From CAZNVB01 sp964651495 (GTDB lineage Bacteria; Acidobacteriota; Aminicenantia; Aminicenantales; UBA8522), in NCBI GenBank assembly GCA_964651495.1, contig CAZYWP010000087.1, forward strand, positions 1 to 13,364: DNA of 13,364 bases, in the 5' to 3' direction. The stretch's first letter is position 1. Each line of letters opens with the position of its first letter. The notes under the pieces are model-generated. The model was not told the DNA's origin, ran no database searches, and worked only from the letters and a program-made list of their open reading frames with translations. This document shows positions 1 through 7,657 of the stretch, in pieces. The position numbers and the translations under genes were made by a program.

Positions 1-150
1 GGAAACGAGCGGGCTGACGAATCCCAACCCCGAGCCTCGCCGGGGGTGAACCGGGGCAGGACCCATCGGGTGTTTCTATCGGCAATTTTGGAATCTCCAT
101 TACTGAGCGGTGTTTGACAACCCGGCTCGGTTGGGTTAAAAACAATCCCC
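1..150. other. Non-coding leader at window edge
   Basis: No convincing gene is visible here. One + frame is open from base 1 to a TGA at 115-117, but its residues look like no family I know, so it could at most be the tail of a gene cut by the window edge. A GC-rich pairing (ACCCC with GGGGT around 28-48) is not followed by a T-tract. The last 40 bases hold the promoter of the MFS gene. Confidence 0.4.
114..142 (+). promoter_or_regulatory. Sigma70-type promoter for the MFS gene
   Basis: A perfect TTGACA at 114-119 is followed, after a 17-bp spacer, by TAAAAA at 137-142 (4 of 6 matches to TATAAT). Transcription would be expected to begin around 149-151, almost exactly at the GTG start codon at 151. 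The transcript would therefore be leaderless or nearly so. This agrees with the lack of a Shine-Dalgarno sequence before 151. Confidence 0.5.
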
Positions 151-1341
151 GTGATCAACGAACGCCGCATCCTAGTCTCCGCATCCCTGTTCCATGCGCT
201 CAACGACGGCGCCACGGTGGCCGTGCCGATGGTTTTTCCGATCCTTTATGCGCAACACCATATCATCGGCAGCTATTCTCAGATCGGCCTGCTGTCGAAC
301 TTCGGGCTCCTCACCACCTTCCTTTTTCAGATCCTCGTCGTCCACGCAGCAAAGCGGGTCGACTACAAAGCCATGCTCTGCCTGAGCTTCCTGGGAATTT
401 CTTTATCGCTCATCCTGATCCCGCTCTCCAAGGCCTATGTCTCTCTCTTCCTTTTTTATGTCCTCTTCCGGGTTTTTGACAGCTTCTACCATACGATGGG
501 GCTGGCCTGGGTTTCCCGGACTCATCCCAGACAGGGCATCGATTTCGCTATGGGAGTTCAAAGCGGCTCGGGGAACCTGGGCGTCGTCCTGGCCTTTGTT
601 TCTGTCGGCTTCCTGGGCCAGAGGTTCAGCTGGCAGCTTCCTCTTTTCGTCTGGTCGGCGGGCTGCTTTCTTCTCGGGCTGGAGAGCTATTTTCTGGTCA
701 GGCCGGTCTCATTCCCGGCCGAAGATTCGGACCGGTTGAATTTTTCGTCCTGGCTGCAGACGTTCAGTCAAATCCGCCGGTATGTAGCCGGATTCCTGTT
801 CGGCGGTGCATCCTGGAGCGTGACGGTCTATTTTGCGCCGTCCCTTCTCCACCACAAGTTCAACATCCCGATGGGACAAACAGGAGTCTATCTGGCCCTC
901 TGGATCGGCATCGGGACCGTGATGACCTATCTCTTCGGCCGCCTGAGCCGGCGTTTTGGCCGGCTCGCCATGTTCCGGGTGGCCGTTGTCGGCTCCTCTC
1001 TCGCCCTGATCCTGATCGGGCTGGCCCGCCGCGCCGGTCTGGCCGTCATCGGGCTGATTGTGTTCGGGTTTTTCTTGTTCCTGATTTACCCCGCCCTGCA
1101 ATCATTCGTGGGCAACGCCGTGTCTCCGCGAAACCAGGCCCAGGCGTTCAGCTTCGTTTCCAATCTCTCGATGCTCGCGGGAGCCCTGATCTCCTTGTTG
1201 GCGGGAGTCCTTTCCGACTCGTTCGGCATCAGCTCCCCGTTCCTTGTGATGGGCCTGCTCGGGCTGGGAATATTTTTTTACTCGGCCTTCTCCCTGGCCA
1301 GGTCCAGCGCTTCCCGGAGGACCGAGACTACGATTTCTTGA
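151..1341 (+). CDS. MFS transporter, fosmidomycin-resistance (Fsr)-like
   Basis: A 396-residue inner-membrane protein with about twelve hydrophobic segments (roughly residues 10-34, 42-64, 73-91, 96-117, 141-158, 162-183, 211-232, 245-264, 272-291, 296-317, 333-354, 360-383), as expected for a major facilitator. The HALND motif (15-19) in helix 1, the YHTMGLAWVSR stretch (113-123) and the following SGSGNLG (138-144) resemble the fosmidomycin-resistance branch. GRLSRRFGR (263-271) is a motif-A-like loop between helices 8 and 9. Members export small molecules by proton antiport, but the substrate here cannot be read from sequence. The GTG start at 151 has no Shine-Dalgarno and sits 8 nt after a -10 hexamer. 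The 3' end overlaps the convergent deacylase gene by 14 bp. Family is fairly sure; substrate is unknown. Confidence 0.85.
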   Translation: MINERRILVSASLFHALNDGATVAVPMVFPILYAQHHIIGSYSQIGLLSNFGLLTTFLFQILVVHAAKRVDYKAMLCLSFLGISLSLILIPLSKAYVSLFLFYVLFRVFDSFYHTMGLAWVSRTHPRQGIDFAMGVQSGSGNLGVVLAFVSVGFLGQRFSWQLPLFVWSAGCFLLGLESYFLVRPVSFPAEDSDRLNFSSWLQTFSQIRRYVAGFLFGGASWSVTVYFAPSLLHHKFNIPMGQTGVYLALWIGIGTVMTYLFGRLSRRFGRLAMFRVAVVGSSLALILIGLARRAGLAVIGLIVFGFFLFLIYPALQSFVGNAVSPRNQAQAFSFVSNLSMLAGALISLLAGVLSDSFGISSPFLVMGLLGLGIFFYSAFSLARSSASRRTETTIS

Positions 1342-3154
1342 GCCGCAGGACGCGGCCGGGAAGGCTGCCGTTCCATTTGCCGTTTTCGATGACCACCCGG
1401 CCGTTGATCACCAGATAATCCACGCCCCGGCTGTACTGATGGGCGTTGGAGATCGAGGTGGGCGTCCGGATGTTCTTCAAATCCAGGACGACGATATCGG
1501 CCTTGAATCCTTCTTTGATCCAGCCGCGGTCCTTCCAGTTCATGACCTCAGCGGGGAGCGCTGTCTGGGAGCGGATTACCTGGGGAAGGGTCAGCACTTT
1601 GCGCTCCAGGCAGTACTTTTTGATCTTGTGGAGAAACGTCGAGTAGGAGCGAATATGGGGAAGCCCGATGCCGTAGAACGGCGCCGTGCCGTCGCTTCCC
1701 GTGCCCACATAGTCCTTTTTCATGATGTAGCCGATATCATCCTCGGACATCGAAAACGGGATGCACAGTGCTCCCATAAGGTCGAGCTCGATGGCCGCAT
1801 CCTCGACCGGTTTGCCCTTGCTGGCGGCGACTTCGGCCAGCGATTTGCCCTCCAGGCTCTTTTCGACACAGACGCCGATATAAATATTTTCCGCGCCGAC
1901 CGATTCGTCGATCGATTTGCGGACGGCCCGGCGGATCTCATCGGCCGTCGCCGGATCGCCCATCCGGGCGAGGAACAGAGCCCGCTCCCGCGCGTTGGCC
2001 GGGCCGCGGAAGGCATCGAGGTCGAAGAGAGACCCAGCAACGAGATTGACCAGGCGCTGGCGCGGCAGTTCCTTCAGGAACTGCTCGTGGCTGGCGGAAA
2101 GAGGGACCGCCGGCGTGATTTTCTTGTAGAGCTTGAGCAGCTCGTCATCGCGGAGGCAATCCAGGATCCCTTTGATGTCCTGGCTGTTCAGGCTTTCCGC
2201 CCCGCCGGCTCCTGTCCAGACTGCCCTGGGGATCAACGGCCGGTAGGGATAGGTGTTGGAAAACGGGTAGGGATACTGGTCGGCGGTGATGATCAGCCCT
2301 CTGGCCCGGGCCTCCTCCACCAGGGCGCAGGCCTTCTTGACCAGCCCCCAGTTCGCCCTGCCGAGGACCTTGAAATGAGAGATGTGCGCCGGAACCCCGG
2401 TCTTTTCGGAAATTTCGATCGCTTCCCCGACAGCTTCCAGAAGGCGGTCTCTCTCGTTCCGAATGTGGGAGTGATAGATGCCTCCATAGGGCTTGACGAC
2501 TTTGACGAGCTCGATGATTTCGTCCGTCTTGGCGAAGGTTCCGGGCAGATAAATCAACCCGGTCGACAGGCCGCAAGCTCCCTGCTCCATGGCCTCCTTG
2601 ACCAGGGCTTTCATTTTCTCCAGTTCTTCCGGCGTCGGCGCGCGATTCTCCATGCCCAGCACGAGTTGGCGGACCGATCCGTGGCCGACGAGAAGCGCCG
2701 CGTTGGGCCCGATCCCTTCATCGGTCCAGACTTTCACCAGGTCGGCCGCCTTTTCGAAGAGCGGCCAGGCGCTGCCGCCGCACTGTCCGACAACGATCGA
2801 CGTGACACCCTGGGTCAGATAATTCAAGCACGATCTGTTCTCCCGGAGATACATGCCCTCATCGACGTGCGTATGGAGGTCGATAAAGCCCGGGGTGACA
2901 TAACGGCCGCGGGCATCGACGACGCGGCCGGCTTTTCCTCGAATCGCCGGGGCCACCTTGACGATCGTGTCGCCTGTGACGGCGATATCCATCTTGATCG
3001 GAGACCCGAGCGACCCGTCGAGGACCAGCCCGTTCTTGATCAGGAGGTCGTAATCCGGGGGAGCGGTCTGTTCCCCGGAATGCGTCCGGATGGGGCAAAA
3101 GATGAATCCAATAACCAATAAGAAAAAATAGACAAGTGCTTTCCTTCGGCCCAT
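1328..3154 (-). CDS. Exported N-acyl-D-amino-acid deacylase-like amidohydrolase (D)
   Basis: A 608-residue zinc amidohydrolase of the D-aminoacylase type. These enzymes hydrolyse N-acyl-D-amino acids, and relatives cut dihydropyrimidines or other cyclic amides. A signal peptide (about 1-26) implies export. The metal-site residues expected for the family are visible: H94 and H96 in IDLHTH, C125 in VGQCGG (equivalent to the bridging Cys of D-aminoacylase), HSH at 228-230, HISH at 257-260 and D488 in GSDG. The C-terminal segment (about 545-605) returns to the small beta domain typical of the superfamily. The ATG at 3154 has a strong GAGGAGGG (3159-3166) which overlaps the stop codon of gene C, so translation is probably coupled. 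It is the last gene of the four-gene operon. Length is somewhat above the usual 480-550. Family is sure; exact substrate is not. Confidence 0.9.
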   Translation of the reverse strand: MGRRKALVYFFLLVIGFIFCPIRTHSGEQTAPPDYDLLIKNGLVLDGSLGSPIKMDIAVTGDTIVKVAPAIRGKAGRVVDARGRYVTPGFIDLHTHVDEGMYLRENRSCLNYLTQGVTSIVVGQCGGSAWPLFEKAADLVKVWTDEGIGPNAALLVGHGSVRQLVLGMENRAPTPEELEKMKALVKEAMEQGACGLSTGLIYLPGTFAKTDEIIELVKVVKPYGGIYHSHIRNERDRLLEAVGEAIEISEKTGVPAHISHFKVLGRANWGLVKKACALVEEARARGLIITADQYPYPFSNTYPYRPLIPRAVWTGAGGAESLNSQDIKGILDCLRDDELLKLYKKITPAVPLSASHEQFLKELPRQRLVNLVAGSLFDLDAFRGPANARERALFLARMGDPATADEIRRAVRKSIDESVGAENIYIGVCVEKSLEGKSLAEVAASKGKPVEDAAIELDLMGALCIPFSMSEDDIGYIMKKDYVGTGSDGTAPFYGIGLPHIRSYSTFLHKIKKYCLERKVLTLPQVIRSQTALPAEVMNWKDRGWIKEGFKADIVVLDLKNIRTPTSISNAHQYSRGVDYLVINGRVVIENGKWNGSLPGRVLRLKKS

Positions 3155-3164
3155 TTTGCCCTCC

Positions 3165-4448
3165 TCAAATATCCTCGTTCCTTTTTTTGAACTTGTCCAG
3201 GAGCTCGGTCCAGCGGTTGGACAGGTCGACCTCCCGGCCGTCGATAAAGACCCTTTTGACGTTCGTCCGCAGCTCCAGGATATCGCCGTCCGCGAGGACG
3301 ATGTTGGCGATCTTTCCCTTCTCCAGGCTTCCCAGGCGGTCGGCCAGCCCGAAGATCTCGGCCGGGTTGATCGTCACCGCTTTAAGCGCTTCGCGGCGGT
3401 CCAGCCCGAAAGCCGCTGCTTTGGCCGCATGGTAAGGAAGGTCCTTGGCCGAGGAGGCGCTCTGCGAAGAAAAGGCGATCTTCACCCCTGCCTGGTGGAG
3501 CAGCGAGGGGTTCCGGTAAAGAGAATCATACCCGTCCTCCCAGCTTGGCGGCAGGTCGTAGAGTGAGCCGAAGATGACCGGGATTTCCGCTCTGGCAATC
3601 TCGCCGGCGACTTTCCATCCCTGCTGGACGCCGAAGAAGATCGCCTTGAGCTTTTCTTCCCGGACGAACTGGATCGCCGCCCGGATGTCTTTCTCCGCCT
3701 GGACGGAAATCATCAACGGGAGCTCGCCGTTGACCACCGGAAGAAGAAACTCGAGCTTTTCGTCGAATTGAGGCAGGGTCAGGAGTCGGTTTTGGGCCGC
3801 GGCGGCCTTACTTTTCTGATAAAGCCGCGTTTTGTTCAGCCAGTCCTTGAGCTCGCCGACCTGCCCGGAGGCTTCTTCGCGGGGCGCTCCCTCCCTCCGG
3901 AAACCACCCCGAGGCAGGGGCGGGAATTGGACCTGCAGGGCCACCGGGCTTTTGATAACCATTTCTTCAGGCGTCCATCCGGTGAGCCGGATCAGCCCGC
4001 TCTGTCCGGAGATCAGACCTCCGGTGGGGACGACCAGGGCGGCCGTGATTCCATTGGCTCGAGTGATGGCGATGTGCATGGAGTCCGGTCGCAGCGCCTC
4101 CGTCGCCCGGACCTGCGGGTTGATCCGGCCGGTCTCGCGGAAGTCGGTGACCGCCGCGATCGACCCGATCTCGGTCAGCCCCAGCGAACTCCAGCCATCG
4201 ATCATGCCGGGATAGGCCGAGAGGCCGGAGGCGTCGATTACCCTCGCCCCGGGCGGGATGGGAATGTCTCTGCCGATGGCTTCGACCCGGCTCCCCCTGA
4301 TAATGATCGTTCCCTCCGGGATATCTTCTCCGACGACCGGAACGATGCGGGCGCCTTTGATGGCTGTGACCGTCGTTACATCATCAGCGCCTCCCCAGAG
4401 CGCGGTGAGTCCGATGACCAGGATTAGGAAGAGAACCGGTTTTTTCAT
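3165..4448 (-). CDS. Exported degenerate amidohydrolase lacking the HxH motif (C)
   Basis: A 427-residue protein with the amidohydrolase fold. It has an N-terminal beta segment ending in YPGMIDG (79-85), a barrel region, and the C-terminal TINPAEIFGL...GSLEKGKIANIVLADG (359-388) typical of imidazolonepropionase-like amidohydrolases. The HxH metal motif is replaced by W86-S87-S88, the strand-5 His position reads ISVQAEKD (247-254), and the catalytic Asp position reads IAFSSQS (324-330). It therefore probably binds no metal and is not a hydrolase in the usual way. A signal peptide (about 1-20) indicates export. The start was chosen at 4448 because it gives the signal peptide and because its A is shared with the TAA stop of gene B (TAATG). 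An upstream in-frame start at 4562 would lie inside B and lacks a signal peptide. It resembles gene A more than gene B. It could be a partner or scaffold for B. Confidence 0.85.
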   Translation of the reverse strand: MKKPVLFLILVIGLTALWGGADDVTTVTAIKGARIVPVVGEDIPEGTIIIRGSRVEAIGRDIPIPPGARVIDASGLSAYPGMIDGWSSLGLTEIGSIAAVTDFRETGRINPQVRATEALRPDSMHIAITRANGITAALVVPTGGLISGQSGLIRLTGWTPEEMVIKSPVALQVQFPPLPRGGFRREGAPREEASGQVGELKDWLNKTRLYQKSKAAAAQNRLLTLPQFDEKLEFLLPVVNGELPLMISVQAEKDIRAAIQFVREEKLKAIFFGVQQGWKVAGEIARAEIPVIFGSLYDLPPSWEDGYDSLYRNPSLLHQAGVKIAFSSQSASSAKDLPYHAAKAAAFGLDRREALKAVTINPAEIFGLADRLGSLEKGKIANIVLADGDILELRTNVKRVFIDGREVDLSNRWTELLDKFKKRNEDI

Positions 4449-5847
4449 TATCCACCCCCTGTTGTTTTCATCCCGCCGCTTTTCTTGGCGGCCGCCTCCC
4501 GGTCTTTGAGGTATTGGGCCCGGTCGAAATAGATGTCGCCCTCGATGATCGTCATCTCGCAACGGGTGTAGGCGCTCAAGGGATGCTCGTTGAAGACAGC
4601 CACATCGCCGTGTTTGCCGGCCTCCAGGCTCCCGGCGATTTTATCGACGCCGAGCTGGACAGCCGGGTTGATGGTGATGAGCCGGAGCGCTTCGTCCTCG
4701 CTGAGACCGCCGTACTTCATCGCCTTGCCGGCATCGTTGAACAGTCGGCGGATGCGCTCGCCGCCGTCAGAGTTCAGGGAGACAAGGAGGCCCTGTTTAG
4801 TACAGTAAGCGGCGCTGTAGGCGATCCCTTCCGCTGCCTCCAGCTTGTAAGCCCAGCTGTCGAGGAAGACCGATGTCCCGACTCCGGCCCGGGCCAGCTC
4901 CTTGGTGATTTTGAAGGCCTCCGGAATGTGCTCGAAGCAGGCGATGGTGAACCCGAATTCCTTGGCCAGGTTCATGAATTCGAGCGACTCATCGGCCCGG
5001 TAGCTGTGGACTCGGGCGCGCAGTCCGCCGCGCAGCAGGTCGGCCAGGGCTTCCATCCGCAGGTCCCGGCGCGGCGCAACCATGTTCCGGGGCGGGTTTT
5101 TAGCTTTCCTGACTTCATTGTAGCGCTCCCACCGCGCCATGTAGTTTTTGGCCGCCAACAGCTCCCGGCGGATAATGGCGTTCACTCCCATGCGGGATGC
5201 CGGGTAGCGCTGCTGTCCGGCGACGGCCGGCCGGCTGGCCTGCTTGGGGTTCTCGCCGAGGGCGAATTTGAGCGTCCGGTAAGCCTGGGGGACGATCATC
5301 TCTTCGGCCGGACGTCCCCATTTCATTTTCAGGGTGATGTTCTGTCCGCCGATCGGGTTGGCGCTGCCGTGCATAGTGTGGATCATCGTGACGCCGCCGC
5401 TCAGGGCGGTGAGGATGGAGAGGTCCTCGGCGGTGATCGCATCNNNNNNNNNNNNNNNNNNNNNNNNNNNNNNNNNNNNNNNNNNNNNNNNNNNNNNNNN
5501 NNNNNNNNNNNNNNNNNNNNNNNNNNNNNNNNNNNNNNNNNNNCCTCGGCGGTGATCGCATCTCCCCCCTCATTTGTCCCGGAGAGAGCGATGTGCGTAT
5601 GGGAGTCGATGATCCCGGGGATGACATAGCGGCCGGCCGCGTCGACGACCTTCACGCCCGGGGGGACCGGGAGGTTGTGGCCGATCTGTTTGATGATCCC
5701 CCCGACGATCAGAATATCCCCCTCGAGAAGCTCGCCGTTTGTCACCGTCAGGATCGTGCCGTTCTTGATCAGAAGGTCGCCGGCGGAAAGACCCGGAATG
5801 ACGGCGGCCAGCGCCCCGAGGGTCAGGAATAAAATCAATTTTTTCAT
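4448..5847 (-). CDS. Exported metal-dependent amidohydrolase (B), interrupted by assembly gap
   Basis: The two coding parts on either side of the N run belong to one amidohydrolase. Part one (5847 to 5544, 101 codons plus one base) has a signal peptide (about 1-22) and H83/H85 in DSHTH. Part two carries HGSANPIGGQ, H241 in RVHSYR, H267 in FEH, D321 in NSDGG and the C-terminal TINPAVQLG...GSLEAGKHGDVAVF. These are the expected metal ligands and catalytic Asp, so B is the complete enzyme among the three A-B-C paralogues. Numbering assumes the 100 Ns and one copy of the flanking 19-bp repeat are removed, giving 1281 bp in frame (426 residues). The ATG at 5847 has AGAGGAG (5854-5860) 6 nt upstream, overlapping the stop of A. 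Likely a peptidase or N-acyl/cyclic-amide hydrolase; the substrate is unknown. Confidence 0.85.
5425..5562. repeat. 19-bp direct repeat abutting both sides of the N gap
   Basis: The bases cctcggcggtgatcgcatc occur at 5425-5443, ending at the first N, and again at 5544-5562, starting right after the last N. An end-to-end repeat of this kind is what two unmerged overlapping contigs look like. It encodes DAITAE (plus one base) of gene B on the minus strand in the same frame on both sides. Confidence 0.9.
5444..5543. other. Assembly gap of exactly 100 Ns
   Basis: This is a run of 100 undetermined bases inside gene B. The round number is the conventional placeholder for a gap of unknown length, so it says nothing about real distance. 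Together with the flanking 19-bp repeat it probably represents zero missing bases. Confidence 0.95.
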
Positions 5848-5858
5848 GGCGGTCTCCT

Positions 5859-7487
5859 CTACTCGGCGGTCTTCGGAAGGCGCATCGCCCGCAGCTCCAT
5901 GGCGCTCCTGCCGGTGGAAATGGTCCCCTCGATCGTCTCGCTCTCCGCTTTCCCGCTGAAGGACATCTCCATAGTCTGATTCATTATCGTCCCCACCACC
6001 ACGAAGCTGAGTTCGGCGCCGCTCAGGACGCCGTCCCGGATTTCCCACCTGCCCGTCTGGCTGGAGATGAAGCCCTTGAGATTGTCTCCCTCCTGCTCGA
6101 GCTCCATCGTGGCTTCGAGTTCTCCCATCGGGCTTTTGATTATGGTCTTCCAGGCGCCGGCCAGACTCAGCGCCGACTGGGCCTGCGGTTTGCTCCCGGA
6201 GGGCGGTTTCTCCAGCTTGAAGAGAATGCCGTCGCAGAAGACCAGTCCCACTTCGCTGCCCTCCTCGAAGATTTCCCCGCCGGCGAGGACGACATTGGCG
6301 ATCTTCCCGGGCTCGAGGCTGCCCATGACGGCATCCACGCCCAGGTATTGAGCCGGCGTGATGGTCAGGGCCCGGAGGGCTTCCTCGCGCTCCAGCCCGG
6401 CCAGGATCGCCGCCCGGATATTTTTTTGGGCGGCCTTGGCGTCGCTGAGCCCCAGGGTGGTCAGGGCAAACTGGATCGCGGCCTTGGAAAGGGCCCCCGG
6501 GTTGGCGGGGTAGACCTCTTTTTCCGCCGCCTTTCTCGCCTCCTCTCCCTTCTGGCTCGGTTCGCTCGACAGAGGTGGGCGGAAGTCCAGCGAGACAAGC
6601 AAAGGTACAGAGGCCTTTTTCAGGAGCTCGGCCACCCGCCAGGCTTCGTTGGCTCCGCTCAGGAGCGCGTTCAGCTTGAACTCATCGCGCAAACGCAGGG
6701 CGCGCTTGATGTCTTCCTGGTTGGCGCAGGTGAAGATGACCGGCTTGTTCTCGACGACATAGGGAACCAGAGCTTCCAAGAACGGGTCGTACTCCGGACG
6801 TTTGATCCCTTTCCCTACCCTGGCTGCCTGGGCTTGATGAGACGAGTAGTGCCCGGCATCGAGAAAGGACTGGCGGAGGAAGGCCATCGTCCCCATCAGG
6901 CTTGACGGATAGGAGCCGCGCTCGGTGACAAACTGGATGTGGAGGGCGACCGGATTTTTCACCACCATCGGTTCCGGCCTCTCTCCATTGAGGTTGAGCA
7001 GCACGCTCTGCCCGGCGAAGATCCCGCTGTCCGGGGCGACTAGGACGGTGGTGACTCCGAGGCGATGCCAGGCCTCGATCGCGCTCAGCTTGGGCTGAAG
7101 GAGGGTGAAGGCCTGGAGCTCGGGCTTGCGGACGGGCTTCTCCGCCGCGACGGACCCTGCCGCGGCCGCCTGTCCCTCGGCGGGCCGCTCCTCCCTCCGG
7201 GCCGGGAGGAAGAGATGCGTGTGAGCCGAGATCAGCCCCGGATAAGCAGTGAGCCCTTGGGCATCGATGACCTCGGCGTCCTCCGGAATCCTGATTTTAT
7301 CGATCGATCCGATCGATTCAATCAGGCCATCGCGGATGACGAGCGCCCCCTTTTCGATGGGCGGAGATGTCACCGGGATGATTTTGCAGTTGATGACGGC
7401 GTAGGTCGGGAGTACCTCGGCTGCGGTGGAAGCCCAGACCGCCGAGACGGCGATGACCAGTGTGATCAAACGTCTTGCGCTTTTCAT
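5859..7487 (-). CDS. Exported degenerate amidohydrolase with C-terminal beta domain (A)
   Basis: A 542-residue protein and the first gene of the operon. It has a signal peptide (about 1-23), an amidohydrolase domain (about 27-425) and an added beta-rich domain (about 440-536). HxH is kept (H89, H91 in SAHTH), but the strand-5 His position reads IFTCANQED (251-259) and the Asp position reads IQFALTT (338-344), so the metal site is incomplete. An Ala/Glu/Pro-rich insertion (about 95-125) follows HxH. It shares with gene C the pattern GQS plus NPVALHIQF / SPVALQVQF, which B lacks. The C-terminal domain begins with GAWKTII and has the pattern G-W...P-G-L..L...G-L-G seen in small secreted beta-sandwich add-ons. 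Start 7487 is preferred over a GTG at 7502 because the AGGAGG lies between them and 7487 begins the signal peptide. It may be a non-catalytic partner of B. Confidence 0.85.
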   Translation of the reverse strand: MKSARRLITLVIAVSAVWASTAAEVLPTYAVINCKIIPVTSPPIEKGALVIRDGLIESIGSIDKIRIPEDAEVIDAQGLTAYPGLISAHTHLFLPARREERPAEGQAAAAGSVAAEKPVRKPELQAFTLLQPKLSAIEAWHRLGVTTVLVAPDSGIFAGQSVLLNLNGERPEPMVVKNPVALHIQFVTERGSYPSSLMGTMAFLRQSFLDAGHYSSHQAQAARVGKGIKRPEYDPFLEALVPYVVENKPVIFTCANQEDIKRALRLRDEFKLNALLSGANEAWRVAELLKKASVPLLVSLDFRPPLSSEPSQKGEEARKAAEKEVYPANPGALSKAAIQFALTTLGLSDAKAAQKNIRAAILAGLEREEALRALTITPAQYLGVDAVMGSLEPGKIANVVLAGGEIFEEGSEVGLVFCDGILFKLEKPPSGSKPQAQSALSLAGAWKTIIKSPMGELEATMELEQEGDNLKGFISSQTGRWEIRDGVLSGAELSFVVVGTIMNQTMEMSFSGKAESETIEGTISTGRSAMELRAMRLPKTAE

Positions 7488-7490
7488 ATC

Positions 7491-7496
7491 CCTCCT
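7491..7496 (-). promoter_or_regulatory. Ribosome binding site deciding the start of gene A
   Basis: A perfect AGGAGG on the minus strand lies 3 nt before the ATG at 7487. The spacing is short but usable. It lies inside the codons that would follow the alternative GTG at 7502, so that upstream start would have no site of its own. Confidence 0.6.
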
Positions 7497-7553
7497 TTCC
7501 ACCCGGACCAGACCGGCTGCGGTAATTTCCCCTCTCTCTTCAGCATGAGCCCG

Positions 7554-7570
7554 TCATTTTAGCAAAATGA
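7554..7570. promoter_or_regulatory. Inverted repeat over the operon -10 element (possible operator)
   Basis: TCATTTT-AGC-AAAATGA is a perfect 7-bp inverted repeat with a 3-base centre. It covers the -10 hexamer of the operon promoter, a classic position for a repressor site. A second, imperfect inverted repeat (ACCGGGAT...ATCCGGT, 7585-7605) starts at the edge of the -35. No regulator is encoded next to it, and the short AT-rich arms could arise by chance. Confidence 0.35.
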
Positions 7571-7585
7571 AACCGCGTCGTCCAA
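7556..7585 (-). promoter_or_regulatory. Promoter of the four-gene amidohydrolase operon
   Basis: On the minus strand TTGGAC (7580-7585) is followed, after an 18-bp spacer, by TAAAAT (7556-7561). The -10 is preceded by TGC, giving an extended -10 element. This predicts a start near 7549 and a leader of about 60 nt before gene A. It is one of the two best promoter-like sequences in the window. Confidence 0.6.
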
Positions 7586-7657
7586 CCGGGATCGGTTTAT
7601 CCGGTCAAGACAGCGATCTTCCTATGAAGCTTGCTTTCTAAGAGGAATTAAATCATG

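Noticed and set aside
1..60. Possible structured RNA (riboswitch or RNase P fragment) at the left edge
   Set aside because: The GC-rich words look suggestive, but I could not match a conserved core of any RNA family and the segment is cut by the window edge.
1439..3121. Long open frame (560 codons) on the + strand
   Set aside because: It is antisense to the deacylase gene, whose active-site motifs, signal peptide and ribosome binding site are clear. The translation is low-complexity, rich in Arg, Asp and Gly, with no recognisable motif, as expected of a GC-rich shadow frame.
4448..4562. Extended N-terminus for gene C starting at 4562
   Set aside because: It would overlap gene B by over 100 bp and bury the signal peptide 38 residues inside the protein. 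The ATG at 4448, sharing a base with the TAA of B, is the natural start.
5425..5562. Insertion sequence or target-site duplication at the N gap
   Set aside because: The repeat abuts the Ns exactly, no inverted repeats are visible, and joining the copies restores an intact reading frame, which fits an assembly overlap better than an inserted element.
4514..5629. Open frame on the + strand running through the N gap
   Set aside because: Antisense to gene B and open across the gap only because Ns cannot create stop codons.
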